A DNA stretch of 43,021 nt from Plasmodium relictum (Eukaryota > Apicomplexa > Aconoidasida > Haemosporida > Plasmodiidae): positions 1 to 43,021 of the forward strand of contig NW_021628402.1 in NCBI RefSeq assembly GCF_900005765.1. Reading direction: 5' to 3'. Below the pieces are notes generated by a model, which saw only the letters and a program-made list of their open reading frames with translations, was not told where the DNA came from and did no database searches. Of this stretch, positions 11,968 through 22,599 are shown piece by piece. Positions within the stretch are counted from its first letter, which is position 1, and every line of letters begins with the position of its first letter. Made by a program: the position numbers and the translations under genes.

Positions 11968-12540
11968 TGATTTATTAATCGGACGTTTAATGACTTTACT
12001 AGAGTATTAAACAAACAAATTAATAAAGAGCATGTATAACTAAGTATATGTTTATATATATATATATTAATTTTTATATATACATATAGTTTTTATGATG
12101 TATAATATTTGAGTTAAATATTGTATCTTTTAATAAGTTTATTAATTTATTCAACGTTATTTCAAAATATACATTGATTATAACAAAAACATTATCAATT
12201 TTATCTTATATTTTTATAAAAGATAAATATATCTTTATTTCTTTAAAATTTTCTCACCTCCAAAAAAAAAAAAAATAATTTAAAAATTTTTTTTTTTTAA
12301 AATGTCAAAAACAAAATAAACAAACAAAAAAAAAGTATATTTATATTTTTATTTTTTTTTATTTTTATTAGTGTCAGTACATATTAGTTTGTACATACAC
12401 ATACAATAAACTAGCTTGGTGTACTACAAAAATTTATAATATCTTTTGTTAATCAGTCAGTGTATGGGTAACTTGTATATGCACGTACAGTAACCTAGCA
12501 TAGTGTACTGAAAAGGGTTAATAATAGCTTTTATTAACCA
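11968..12540 (-). repeat. LTR1 subtype b, full length
   Basis: Runs from TGATTTATTAATCGGACG to TTTTATTAACCA. Near its 5' end it has two copies of the GTAC...CTAG...GTAC...GCACTGAC module, which defines subtype b. ATTAG precedes it but GCAGT follows, so no TSD survives; the right flank is the middle of another LTR1. Confidence 0.85.
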
Positions 12541-12721
12541 GCAGTACAGAATAATTTAGTTCAAATATAAATATTATATATTATAAAATGCCATTATATA
12601 TATAATAAAAAAAAGTATATATATATATATATATATATAAACGTATATTTGATTATACATGCTCTTTATTAATTTATTTGTTCAATACTCTAGCATAGTC
12701 TTTGAGCAACCATTTAATAAA
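12541..12721 (+). repeat. LTR1, 3' fragment
   Basis: Starts mid-LTR1 at GCAGTACAGAATAATTTAG, has a long (TA)n, and ends CATTTAATAAA directly at the next LTR2. It is joined back-to-back with the inverted LTR1b. Confidence 0.8.
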
Positions 12722-13261
12722 TGATCAATGAATAAATTAATTGCCCTTAGTTAATATACACTTTAGGGTTTGTCTTAATAAAACTTATATATATGTTCGT
12801 AGTTAATTTTATAATGTCAAATAAATATTTAAAACTTAAATAATTATGTCTTCTCTAGGAATACATTGCATGCAAATAGTCAAGATACTAGAACCTTGAC
12901 CAACTTAGTGTGTCTAATTATTGTTTTTTCTTTAAGACACATCTTGGTTATGATTATATTATGTCTTTTTTTTTACTTTTACAAAATTTTTTTTTGCATG
13001 TTTCTTTTTTTTAAAAAAAATATTTTTTTTATAATTTTTTTTTTTGGAGAAAGATAATGAAAAGAAAGGATAGCAAATGGATTGCTTTTATTTTTATTTA
13101 ACTTTTATAGATTTTTATTTTTCTTAAAGTGATTTAATTAATTTTGTATTATATATAGAATTTATAATACAAAATTATAAAGGAGTCCTAAAACTTGCTC
13201 TTTATTAACTTGCATATTCATTACTTCTATCCAAGTCTTTGAATATCCAATTAATAAATCA
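12722..13261 (+). repeat. LTR2 (long subtype), full length
   Basis: Starts TGATCAATGAATAAATTAA (one change from TGGTCAATG) and ends CCAATTAATAAATCA. Flanks ATAAA and ATAAC give a one-mismatch TSD. It contains the GTGTCTAATTA and TATAATACAAAATTA hairpin arms. Confidence 0.85.
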
Positions 13262-13589
13262 ATAACATATGAAGGATCTATATCGTGCTTTCTAATAGAA
13301 TATACAAATCGATTAATTACAAATAATTAGTGAAATAAAAGGTTTGTTTTTATTAATTATTACAAACCTTATTTTAATTATTTTGTTAGTATATATCATT
13401 TTTATCACAACAGTTTTAAATTTTCTTTCATTATTACTGATAAATATTTCAGTGACTGTAAATGGTGGAATTTTTAAGTGAGGTTTTATATTTAATTAAT
13501 TTTCTGCATATGTTGATATTGTACATAGATATCCTGAATCTAGATGATATATACTTTCTTTCCATCAACTTCAACTATTTGTTTTCTGT
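13262..13589 (-). pseudogene. Gypsy protease fragment between inverted LTR2s
   Basis: On the minus strand, translation near 13505-13589 reads RKQIVEVDGKKVYII and then, after a one-base shift, LDSGYLCTISTYAEK. That is the flap-proximal strand and the DSG catalytic triad of a retroviral-type aspartic protease. The same region in the element at 23.0-29.6 kb reads HSG and in the copy near 30.1 kb reads DIG, so this fragment alone keeps the catalytic DSG. The rest of the segment towards 13262 is a degraded linker with stops. It is enclosed by a plus-oriented and a minus-oriented LTR2, so gag and pol on either side are gone. Confidence 0.7.
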
Positions 13590-14046
13590 TGATTTATTAA
13601 TTGGATATTCAAAGACTCGGATAAAAGTAATGAATATCCAAGTTCATAAAGAGCAAATTTTAGGAATCCTTTATAATTTTGTATTATAGATTCTATTTAT
13701 AATACAAAATTAATTAAATCACTAAAATTTTAAAAATCTATAAAAGTTAAAAAAAATAAAAGCAACCCACTTGTTAATCTTTTTCCATTCAAAATTCTTT
13801 TTTTTTTTTTTTAAAAAAACATGCAAAAAAAAAATAAAGAAAAATAAAAAAAAAAGACATAATATAATTATAACCGAGATGTGTCTAAAAAAAAAACAAT
13901 AATTAGACACACTAAGTTGGTCAAAGTTCTAGTACCTTGACTTTTTGCATGCAATGTATCCCTAGAGAAGACATAATTAAATTTTAAATAATTAAAATGC
14001 ATATTAATTAAGGGCAATGGATTTATTCATTGACCATTTATTAAGG
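13590..14046 (-). repeat. LTR2 (short subtype), full length
   Basis: TGATTTATTAATTGGATATT to TTCATTGACCA. Flanks TCTGT and TTTAT agree at 3 of 5 bases, with both differences transitions, so the TSD is only suggestive. It is very similar by eye to the LTRs at 23008 and 29142. Confidence 0.85.
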
Positions 14047-14841
14047 ATATAATTATAAAAAAATATTAAGTAGAACTAATAATACTAGCACATATTTATA
14101 ACTATAAAATAAAGAACAATACATTTTACTATGAAATATATAATTTTATGATATTATTATATTGTCATATTATTATATTACTATATTTTTTTTTATATAT
14201 AATAAATAAAAAATGATCATAAGAAAAATTTAATCTTCTTTATCTGACAACGTATATATTAGCTAATGTAAATTTAAATTTTCTATAATAAGTGAATTTT
14301 AATTAGCATATTAATGAAAATATATAAGTAAAAAGAAAAATCGTATAACAATAAGTTTTATCGAAACAATAGAAACATATGAATAAATATAAAATAAAAA
14401 TTTAAGTATAATTTTAATGTTAAAGATAATTCAGGTAAAAAAATGTAAATATATTTCCACAGATTAATTTAAAAATTTTGCTTTCATATTTGTTCCAAAG
14501 ATTCTTATTACAAAAGGATCATTAAAAATTTTATTTGAAATACAAGGTAAATCATTAAAAAACATTAATTCATATGTAATTCAAACGAAATACGTTTTTC
14601 ATGACAAAAAAGATCTATATATTTCATTTCAATACTTATTTTTTTTACATACAAAAAAAAAAATGAAAATAAATAACTTACGTAGGCACTTTTTTTCTAA
14701 CGTTCTTGTGGTATTAATAGAAAAATATAATGAAAAAAACGAGCAGTCTTTCTGTATAAATTTAACAATTTACTATTATTATATTGTTTATGTACTTGAT
14801 GTAGAATTTATATATTCTTAGAATTTTATCAATATAACCAT
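14047..14841. other. 3' flank of the exported-protein gene
   Basis: AT-rich with long A/T runs. It holds the presumed 3' UTR of the minus-strand gene and no other frame or repeat I can support. Confidence 0.4.
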
Positions 14842-16568
14842 TCATCTCATTGTTTTATCTTCATCTATGAAAGGAAATATACTTCTATATCTAAAACCAA
14901 AAGCTCTGAGAAAACTACTTAATCTGCTTCTCTTTGGACTACTTTCTCCTGTTTCATTTAAAAGTTCTGGAGGATCCATAGTATTTTCCACTAATTTTTC
15001 ACGTGTTCTTTTTCTTTTTTTCCTTATATTTATATTATTTTTTCCAAGAAGTGATCCAATAGGAGTATACTGTAATATAAATTAAAAATGATGAATTTTA
15101 AATTGTATCTATATTAATATTATCTATGTTCAAACAAATACATGTAACATAAAAAAAAAAAAATAATATATCCATGCTGTCAAATGATGATTTCGTTTTA
15201 CTTTATAAAGGAGTACTAAGGAAAATGCAACTCCAACAATAGCGAGAGGAGCGGATATGGCAGCAATTGTTGGCCCACATAGTAAACCTGTGCATGCTGT
15301 ACTATATGTACTACTACTTCTCCCTTCAAGAATTAAGGGAGTTAAACCATTTGTAGATGCATCTATATCTCCAGTTATAACTAAAGGTGCAACAGAAGAA
15401 GAATAATCTGTACTATCTACAGCAGTAGAAGAATTAGTTAAATCATCATATGATGAAGTAGACGTAGGTGATAAAATAGATGTGGAAGATGAAGTGGGTG
15501 ATATATTAAGTGTGGAAGATGATGTAGATGGTAAAATGGATATCGACGATTTTGTGGGTGATATAGTAGGTGTGGAAGATGAAGTGGGTGATATATTAAA
15601 TGTGGAAGATGATGTAGATGGTAAAATGGGCATCGACGATTTTGTGGGTGATGTAGTAGGTATGGAAGATGATGTAGATGGTAAAGTAGATATGGGAGAT
15701 AAAGTGGATGAATGTGATGAGGTACGTTCAATTGGAGTGGGTGTGCTTAATGAAGTAGATGTGGGTGATGACTCAGTTGGGGTTGATAAATTATTATTTG
15801 CAGAACTACTATTTAACATTGTATTATTTTGTAATTTCATTATATTATTTTTAACATATATTGACACTTTATTCCATAAATTATATGTTTCATTTAAATT
15901 TTTCTTTTGATCAGGATTAGGGTTTAAATTCAAGTCTTTTACAATATTCATACTTTTATTATGCATCCAATCAGTAATATCTGTAATATTAAATTGAGTA
16001 ATTCTACATGAAAATTTATCTTTAAGATATGCAAAATAATCATCAAAAATTTGTTTTAATTTTTCCCAAACACTCCAACTATCATTTGCAATTCTCTTAA
16101 GATTAGGGAAAGGATAGGTATTTAACTTTAATATCATTTCGTTAGTTTTATTATGCATCCAATCAATAAAATCAGTGTTGTTGCATGTGTTGTTTTCATG
16201 CAGATTTTCTATCTTTTTAAGTAATTCACTTTGTTTATCTTCCAACCATTTATTCAATTTTTCTTCCTCACTATGAGCATGTCTTTTTACTCTAGTTTTT
16301 AAAGATTTTTTTTTTTCTGCTAATGTTCTTCCTATTTTGAAATATGGTATTATTTTAAAATTATTATTGCTAATCCATAAACTACAGTATATTATTATAA
16401 AAAATTTTAATTAAAATTATAAATATTATTTTAATGTGTAATATAAATCTATAAAAATAAAAAATATGAAACTATTTTTTTAGATTGATATTACCTTATA
16501 TTGCAAAAATAATCAAATATCCAAACTAAAACAAGAAAATATGAAATTGTCATTGAGAGGTTGAACAT
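14842..16568 (-). CDS. PEXEL-type exported membrane protein, STP1/SURFIN/PIR-like tail (3 exons)
   Basis: Exons read on the minus strand: 16568-16495, 16381-15202, 15069-14842, with GT-AG introns (AG|GTAATA; AAA|GTAAAA) and 493 residues. Exon 1 is a hydrophobic signal peptide (MFNLSMTISYFLVLVW). Exon 2 opens with RTLAE at about residues 43-47, fitting the PEXEL RxLxE signal about 20 residues after the signal peptide. Two 64-residue repeats follow, each with a Cys, DWMHNK (98-103 and 162-167) and paired Trp. Then comes a Ser/Thr/Pro-rich stretch, roughly 216-386, with a 30-residue (90-bp) tandem repeat. A membrane segment spans about 393-415. Exon 3 is a basic tail starting YTPIGSLLG, with KKRKR, MDPPELLNETG and SSFLRAFGF. 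Signal exon, PEXEL, stalk, membrane segment, intron and YTPIGS tail is the plan of Plasmodium exported surface families; the tail best recalls STP1/PIR. Host-cell surface location is inferred. Retroelement sequence begins 795 bp downstream and 1.3 kb upstream. The frame is intact. Confidence 0.85.
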
Positions 16569-17843
16569 TTTTATATTTATTGGTTTTAAATATTATTTTA
16601 TAATTTATTTAAGTAAATTTAATAAAATTGCATTTGGTTTAAATTGATTATGTTATTGGTATCTTTTTCTGTTATATTTTAAACAGATATAGGGCTATTT
16701 TATATAATAGTAGATATTATGGTTATTTACTAAATTTTTTTAAATACAAAGTAATTATTAATAATAGTGGGATCTTAATATGTTCTTCAATATTATGAAT
16801 AATTCGAAAGTTATTTCTGCTAGACTAATATTTGTATTTTTTAAAAAAAGCATAATAAAAATTGTTAAAAATTATAAGTAAATAATAAAAAAAAATTATT
16901 ATGACATATTTTAATTAAATGTTTTAAATTTAAAATATTTATAATAAATATATAAATATTTGATAAATAAAAAAAAAAACTACTATAACAGCGATATTTC
17001 AATATTAAATATAATTATTTAATTTCTGTTATTATTTATATCAAAAAAGAATTATGAAAATTCAAACATTTTAATTTATAAGCATATTCTTTTAATATTT
17101 AAATAAATAATTTTAATACAAATTGCAATTTATTAATTTAATGAAAAATGTTTTTTAAATACTTTTACTAGGAAGTATGTGCTGTATATATATATGTATA
17201 AAGGGGTTCTTGTGCATGTATATCATGGGAAAAAAGAAAAATATATATAAAAATTATATATAACAATGCTCGAAAAACAAGTAATAATTTATATATATTA
17301 TCTTTTGATACATTTTTAGTATACTAAATAAAGAATCAAAATTTTCTAAAAATTATATGTTTTATAAAAAGATAAAACAGTGAAAAAATAAAAATAATAA
17401 TTATTTTAATCAGTAAAAAATAAAAAAAAAAGGAAAGGGATATGGTGATAGTGGAATAACAATAAAGCATTCTTATTTATCTTATTAATACCGCAGCAAT
17501 GATAAAAGAGATACTTGTAAAATATTATATATACTTTAAAATTTTTGATTTAATGAAGGTATATGTTATATTCTGTACTTTATGTGTAATTTATTAAAAT
17601 TTTATTATAATGATAATTAGAAATGCTAGTGGCATGCTAAATTAATAATTGTAAAAAAAAAATTAATTCGAAACGAAAATTTTTTAATCGATTATTAGTA
17701 ATACACTTGGTGTCATATTACAGATAATATGAAATTCAGATTAAAAGTTAAGATGAATAAACAGATAAAAACCAATAAAGGTTATTAATTCATTTCTTTA
17801 AATAATTACAAAAAACAAGATGAATTAAAATTTACAGAAATAT
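16569..17843. other. Upstream region of the exported-protein gene
   Basis: AT-rich spacer holding the presumed promoter and 5' UTR of the minus-strand gene. I see no LTR, RNA gene or coding frame. One short G-richer patch (TATAAAGGGGTTCTTG near 17196) stands out, with no known function. Confidence 0.4.
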
Positions 17844-18388
17844 TGGTTAATAAAAGATATTATTAACCTTTTGTAGTACATCAAGTTAGTTTACTAGTCG
17901 CGTATGTACAAGTCAGTCATGCACTAACTCTAGATAAAAAAAAAAAATTAAATTATCTTTTTTAATTTTTTTTGATGAACATTTATTCAAAAAAATTAAT
18001 TAGATAATTAATTTTTACTTAAATGAAAACTTAATCGATGGAAATATAATGTTTATATAATATTCAATGTATATTTTTATTTAATAACATTAAATAAATT
18101 AAATTTTAATTTTTGTCATTTGTTATAAATTAAATGTGTGTGTTTTTAATTAAAAGAATATACTTATTCTTTGTAAATAAAAATTCCTTTATAATAATTT
18201 AAAATATTTATTAAAAGCTGAAGTAAAATTTAATTCAAATAAATAGTATGTATCATAAAAGACCATTATATATATAATAAAAACAAGTATATATATATTT
18301 AAAAAGGTATATTTATTTACACATGCTCTTTATTAATTTGTTTGTTTAATATCCTAGCAAAGTCATTAAGCAGCCAATTAATAAATCA
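17844..18388 (+). repeat. Solo LTR1 subtype a with TSD AATAT (reference copy)
   Basis: Complete 545-bp copy from TGGTTAATAAAAGATATT to CCAATTAATAAATCA, flanked by AATAT at 17839-17843 and 18389-18393. It is inserted in otherwise unique AT-rich DNA, so it gives the cleanest definition of LTR1 ends and of the 5-bp duplication. Confidence 0.95.
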
Positions 18389-19218
18389 AATATATAATAA
18401 AAAAAATATAACGTTAAATAATTAATGACAACCTAATAATAATTTACATCAACAATAATATGGAAATAATTCGATAAAAAAATTTAAATTCAATGATTAA
18501 AAAATAACATATTTAAATTGATTTATTGATACGAAATTTTATTATTGTATTTAAATGATTTATTGTGAAAAGATAAGCAAATAATAAAATAAGTAATTTA
18601 ATCGTCCACGTTTGAACTATGACATGAACTATATAATTAACATAAAGAATACATTTATCTGAATAAAATTTTTTGTATTTCATTTGATTGCGTATGTTTT
18701 CACAAAAAATATAAATATTTTAAAATATATTACAATTTAGTTAAAATTCTTAAACTAAATACAATTTTGTTTAAATTTTATATGAGAAAAAAAAAAATAA
18801 AAGTGAAAATTTATTTTATATTATCAAGAAAAAAAAAAGGTGTATTGAAAAAATTACAAAAAAGTACGAAATCACAAAAATTATATGTTTATATTTATTA
18901 ATAAATTATATATAAATGAGTTATAGTATTTTATATATTCTTTTGTTAAAAAAAATAACATATTGTAAGTTTATAAATTTATTTTTCATTTGTTAATAAA
19001 AGGGTTTGCTTTTTTTTTTTTTAAGATCTTAAAAATATATTAGGGAATTCTAATTATAAAGTATTTATACTATTCTCATATATCGATGTAATAAACAATT
19101 ATCTATCTAAGAATATTTCAATGAGGTAAAGATATATTTTTTTTGGTTAATACTTTTTAAATAGTTATATATATATATTTTTTTTTTTTTTTGTAATGAA
19201 AAATAAAAATTTATAATT
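18389..19218. other. AT-rich spacer
   Basis: Nothing supportable seen apart from homopolymers. Confidence 0.4.
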
Positions 19219-19454
19219 ATGGCATTGTTATTTATTGAAAGTTTACATGTTCTTTTTTATTTAAATTACTCTAACGCTGTATATGATGACTTATGTAAAT
19301 GTTGTATTTCTAATAGTTGAATTTAACTTTTAAATTTATTATAGAAATATATAAGCCACATTTGACTCAATCCTTTCCAGCTATAGCCTTAGTGTTATAT
19401 TATATATTTCTTTTAATTTGTGCATTCATTAAGTTAGGGTTGGTTCATAAATAG
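19219..19454 (+). pseudogene. Possible relic of a small membrane-protein gene
   Basis: Not recognised. Two short open stretches lie close together in different frames. One at 19219-19320 (33 codons, MALLFIESLHVLFYLNYS, then a Cys-rich DDLCKCC end) looks like a signal peptide start. The other, about 19345-19454, follows a TTATAG and reads KIYKPHLTQSFPA, a hydrophobic segment (LVLYYIFLLICAFI), then KLGLVHK and a stop. Base composition here is less A/T-extreme than the surroundings, which favours former coding. The gap between the two is only 29 bp, too short for a normal Plasmodium intron, so a frameshifted remnant of a multigene-family member is likelier than a working gene. Chance is possible. 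Confidence 0.25.
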
Positions 19455-19810
19455 TAATAATTAACTTAAAAATATTTATTAGACTAGCTCATTTTGACTA
19501 TTAATATAATTTTATATTATGAATATTAATTATATTTCGAGGTTTAAAAAATTTAATTGACTAGGGATTTTATATGTTAATAGAAGGGGCATATTTCTAT
19601 AAACAGAAAGATTTCTTAGTATCAAAAAAAAATCCAATATATTAAAATGGGTGAAAAGTTTTTTATAGTATGATATTATATATTCTAAGAATTTTTTGTA
19701 TTTTTACATATCTATTACATATCCAGGTGGTTAATAAAATTATAATTAACCTTATTTCCTGCTAAATGACCAATAAGAATATTACTAATCCTTCCTATAT
19801 TTTAATTGAT
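19455..19810. other. AT-rich spacer
   Basis: No frame or repeat that I can support. A short TGGTTAATAAAATTATAATTAACC-like inverted repeat near 19729 resembles an LTR1 start. Confidence 0.35.
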
Positions 19811-20123
19811 TTATAAAAGAGTCTTTAAATTAAATTTGTTATTTGTTGGAATTAAATTGCTTTACATAATCATGGTTTAAAAGAGGGTTTAAATTTTTAA
19901 TAAAAATAAAGTATAAATTTGTTAAAGTAAATAAATGCATCTGAAGCAATAAAAGGCTGATTAATTAATTTTATATTATGTATATAAATTTACTTATATT
20001 TAAAGTGAAAATAAGCACAAAAAAAAAGTTCAGTATAATTATTTATACATTCTCTTTGCCAATTTGTGTGTTCAATACTCTAGCAAAATATTTGAATCAA
20101 CAATTAATAAAGCATATGCTGAA
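19811..20123 (+). repeat. LTR3-like remnant
   Basis: Shares GGTTTAAATTTTTAATAAAAATAAAG-type sequence and CATCTGAAGCAATAA with the LTR3 copies at 7961 and 37688. It ends in TTCAATACTCTAGCAAAATA and CAACAATTAATAAAGCA. Worn and boundary uncertain. Confidence 0.5.
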
Positions 20124-20703
20124 AAGAGTTGCATACTTATCGAGATGTTTCATACGAAAGAAAATTAAAAATTCTTAAAAGATTATTATTTTAAAATTTG
20201 AGAATACTTCAAATAGAAAATAATTTTTTTTTCTTTATATGCATATATTTATTTATTTTTTTTTTTACTCTATTTTTACATAATTATCTTATCATTTTTA
20301 TAAAAGGTTGTTATAAATTTCGAATAAGTATATATATAATAACGAATAATATACGTAGTAAAAAAAGTTGAATAAAAAATGGAGGAGAGTATAGAAGAGA
20401 GAAATAAATGCAGCTAAAAGGAAATAAGGATATCTGAGTATGTAATGAAATATTAGAAGAGAAAATATTAAGTATATTATGTTTTTACTTATGTAAGATG
20501 TTTATATACGTTATATATATTTTACATGTGAATATTTACACTTTTAAATAATTAAAAACTTAATTAACTTTAAATTTAGCTTCTGTATAATAGAAGCAAT
20601 AAAACTCAATTAAATTAGTAGATATATTTCTACTTTCTCTTTATTAAGGTGTTTGTTCAATATTCCAGCAAATTCATTGAATTGACAGGTATATAATAAA
20701 ACA
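20124..20703 (+). repeat. Decayed LTR remnant
   Basis: Only the 3' end is convincing: GTTCAATATTCCAGCAAATT near 20651 followed by ATTGAATTGACAGG, matching the conserved LTR end in worn form. Confidence 0.4.
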
Positions 20704-20979
20704 ATGGAATTATGCACACACTCACATACTTATATATATATTTAAATTACTAGAGAGACGATCAATAAGTAGTTTTATTTCCCTATTTTAGACAATACTA
20801 ATGGTTAAATAATATAATCGATTTATTTCATACAATATAGACCAATGAATGGTATTATGTATCCATTTTATATGGCACCCAAAAGAAGTACCAAACGAAT
20901 AATTTCTTTTATGCATGTAACTTATGTGGTTTATAAAATATTTATTATTATTTTTTTTTTATTTTGTAGATTAATTTAA
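20704..20979. other. AT-rich spacer
   Basis: No feature seen. Confidence 0.35.
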
Positions 20980-21272
20980 AATTTTAAAATAAATTGAGTT
21001 GAGATAAATACTTTTAATAAACTTGAATTATTAAAATTTTTAATTGAGTAAAGATAATGTGTTATAAATAATAGTGAGCATATCTATTGAAATAATATGC
21101 ATATACATATAAAATATAATTTGTTAATTTTATTATATATAATTATAAAAATAATATGTAATTATATTTATTAAGTATATTATAAATAAAATTAGCAGAT
21201 ATTCCTATACATGTTTTTTATTAACTATTTAAAATACTGTAAAAGCATTTTAGAGGACAATGAATAAATCAA
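20980..21272 (+). repeat. Decayed LTR remnant (LTR3-like)
   Basis: Contains ATAAATAAAATTAGCAGATA, close to the LTR3 segment near 38043, and ends ACAATGAATAAATCA. The 5' boundary is a guess. Confidence 0.4.
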
Positions 21273-21427
21273 GAAATAATAAAATCTTCATGCGGCCAAT
21301 AGATGGTATTAAGAAGGAATATTGTATTAATAAATTTAATTTTGTGAATGTACAGTATACGAGAAAAATACATACATTAAAATGAGTACATTAGGATGTA
21401 AGAGTTTTAAAGTATGTGTGCACTACT

Positions 21428-21465
21428 ATTTGTTTTGTTTTGTTTTGTTTTGTTTTGTTTTGTTT
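21428..21465. repeat. (TTTTG)n microsatellite
   Basis: Seven G residues at exact 5-bp spacing (21432 to 21462). It replaces the usual TTTTTGTTTTT tract of LTR1, a local expansion. Confidence 0.9.
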
Positions 21466-21797
21466 ATTTTTATTGTATATATATTTTTGTAATTAAAAAA
21501 AAAAAAAAAAAAATTATTTTTTTTTTTGTCAGTTGACGTGTGTCTGAATTAAAAAGAGAATTAATTTTTACTTACATAAAAACTTAATGAATAAAAAAGT
21601 ATAGTCTTAATGTTATATTCAATGTGTATATTTCGAAATAAAATTGAATGAACTAGAGTTTAATTTTTGTTATTTGTTATAACTTTAGTGTGTGTGTTTC
21701 TAATTAAAAGAATATACCTATTCTTTGTATATAAAAACTCATTTTTTAATTGTAAACATATATCTATTAAGCAATATAGAATAATTTAATGTATAAT

Positions 21798-22441
21798 TGT
21801 TTTGTTAAACAGCCAATTAATAAAACAATTGGGTTCTGCCCGCGCAGGCTCGATTCCTGCCGTTGTCTCCAATTGTTTTATTAATTGGCCGTTTAATGAC
21901 TTTGCTAGAGTATTAAACAAACAAATTAATAAAGAGCATTTATGACTGAGTAAAATTTTATTACGCTTTTAATAGCCTTATTAATTGTTATAAATGAGTT
22001 TTTTTAATTATAAAGAATTACTTATTCTTTTAATTAAAAGTATATACAAACTACAACAATTAATAAAGTCAAATCTTTATATTATTCAATGTTATTTTTA
22101 AAATATAACATTGATTATACAAAAATTATTAATCTTATCTTTTTAATTTTAAAAAGATATTTAAATTTTTTAATTAACAAAAATTTTCTTAACAAACAAA
22201 AAAACCAAAAAAAAAAAAAAACAAAAACAAAAAAAAATATCTATATTTTATTTTCTTTTATTTTTTTATTTTTATTAGTGTTAGTACACAATTAGTTTAT
22301 ACATACACATACACAAACTTAGTGTACTAGAATAATTATAATATTCTCTATTACTCAATCAGTGCATGGGTACTTGTAGATACACGTACAGTAACCTAGC
22401 ATTTTGTACTGAAAAAGGTTAATAATAACCTTTATTAACCA
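21798..22441 (-). mobile_element. Aberrant LTR1 insertion: inverted end, tRNA-Ser-like segment, LTR1b
   Basis: A 644-bp insertion flanked by ATAAT on both sides (21793-21797 and 22442-22446). On the plus strand it contains a 30-bp inverted LTR1 end (21798-21827), AT, 42 nt resembling the 3' part of a serine tRNA (21830-21871), AT, then a complete minus-oriented LTR1 subtype b (21874-22441). The short inverted end and the LTR1 share the private variant TGTTTTATTAATTGGC in place of TGATTTATT, so one was copied from the other. In the element's sense (minus) the order is LTR, PBS-like tRNA complement continuing into the variable arm, then a foldback copy of the LTR end. Both outer ends are TG...CA, as an integrase would need. 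No coding sequence is carried. Confidence 0.85.
21830..21871 (+). other. 3' part of a serine-tRNA-like sequence (not a tRNA gene)
   Basis: Contains a variable-arm-like GGG-TTCT-GCCC hairpin, a T arm GCAGG-CTCGATT-CCTGC, acceptor strand CGTTGTC, one base and CCA. The encoded CCA and the missing 5' half show this is reverse-transcribed primer tRNA, not a gene. A long variable arm is typical of class II tRNAs, and the layout resembles known eukaryotic tRNA-Ser. Confidence 0.8.
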
Positions 22442-22599
22442 ATAATATAAATATTATATATTATAAAAAGCTATTATATATATATAACAAAATAAGTATA
22501 TATATATATAAAAATCCGTATATTTAGTTATACATGCTCTTTATTAATTTGTTTGTTTAATACTCTAGCAAAGCCATTAAACAGACAAATAATAAATAT

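Larger units (their letters stand above)
21290..22599 (+). repeat. LTR1 interrupted by the tRNA-containing insertion
   Basis: The 5' end is decayed. The interior is clear from TATATATTTTTGTAATT through GAATATACCTATTCTTTG to AATTTAATGTATAAT at 21797. After the insertion it resumes with ATAATATAAATATTATATAT and runs to the worn end near 22599. ATAAT is the duplicated target. Confidence 0.8.

Noticed and set aside
12866-13057. Frame across an LTR2; similar ones at 13722-13910 and 34741-34923
   Set aside because: They recur in every LTR2 copy with intact T tracts and encode Phe/Leu runs.
14867-15085. 72-residue plus-strand frame
   Set aside because: Antisense to the third exon (YTPIGSLLG tail).
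15438-15731. His/Leu/Pro-rich frame on the minus strand
   Set aside because: Alternate frame of the same tandem repeat; the spliced frame has signal peptide, PEXEL and tail.
15482-15910. 142-residue acidic frame (MEDEVGDILSVEDD...) on the plus strand
   Set aside because: It is antisense to the repeat-bearing exon of the exported-protein gene; its periodicity is that of the 90-bp repeat.
19978-20178. 66-residue plus-strand frame
   Set aside because: Its middle is a decayed LTR end (TTCAATACTCTAGCAAAATA).
21830-21871. A genuine tRNA gene
   Set aside because: No 5' half, D arm or anticodon arm, and CCA is encoded; it sits at an LTR end as reverse-transcribed primer.
22089-22295. Lys/Leu-rich frame; its counterpart is at 37206-37469 on the minus strand
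   Set aside because: Both are translations of the LTR1b interior A/T tracts, so the similarity is repeat-derived.
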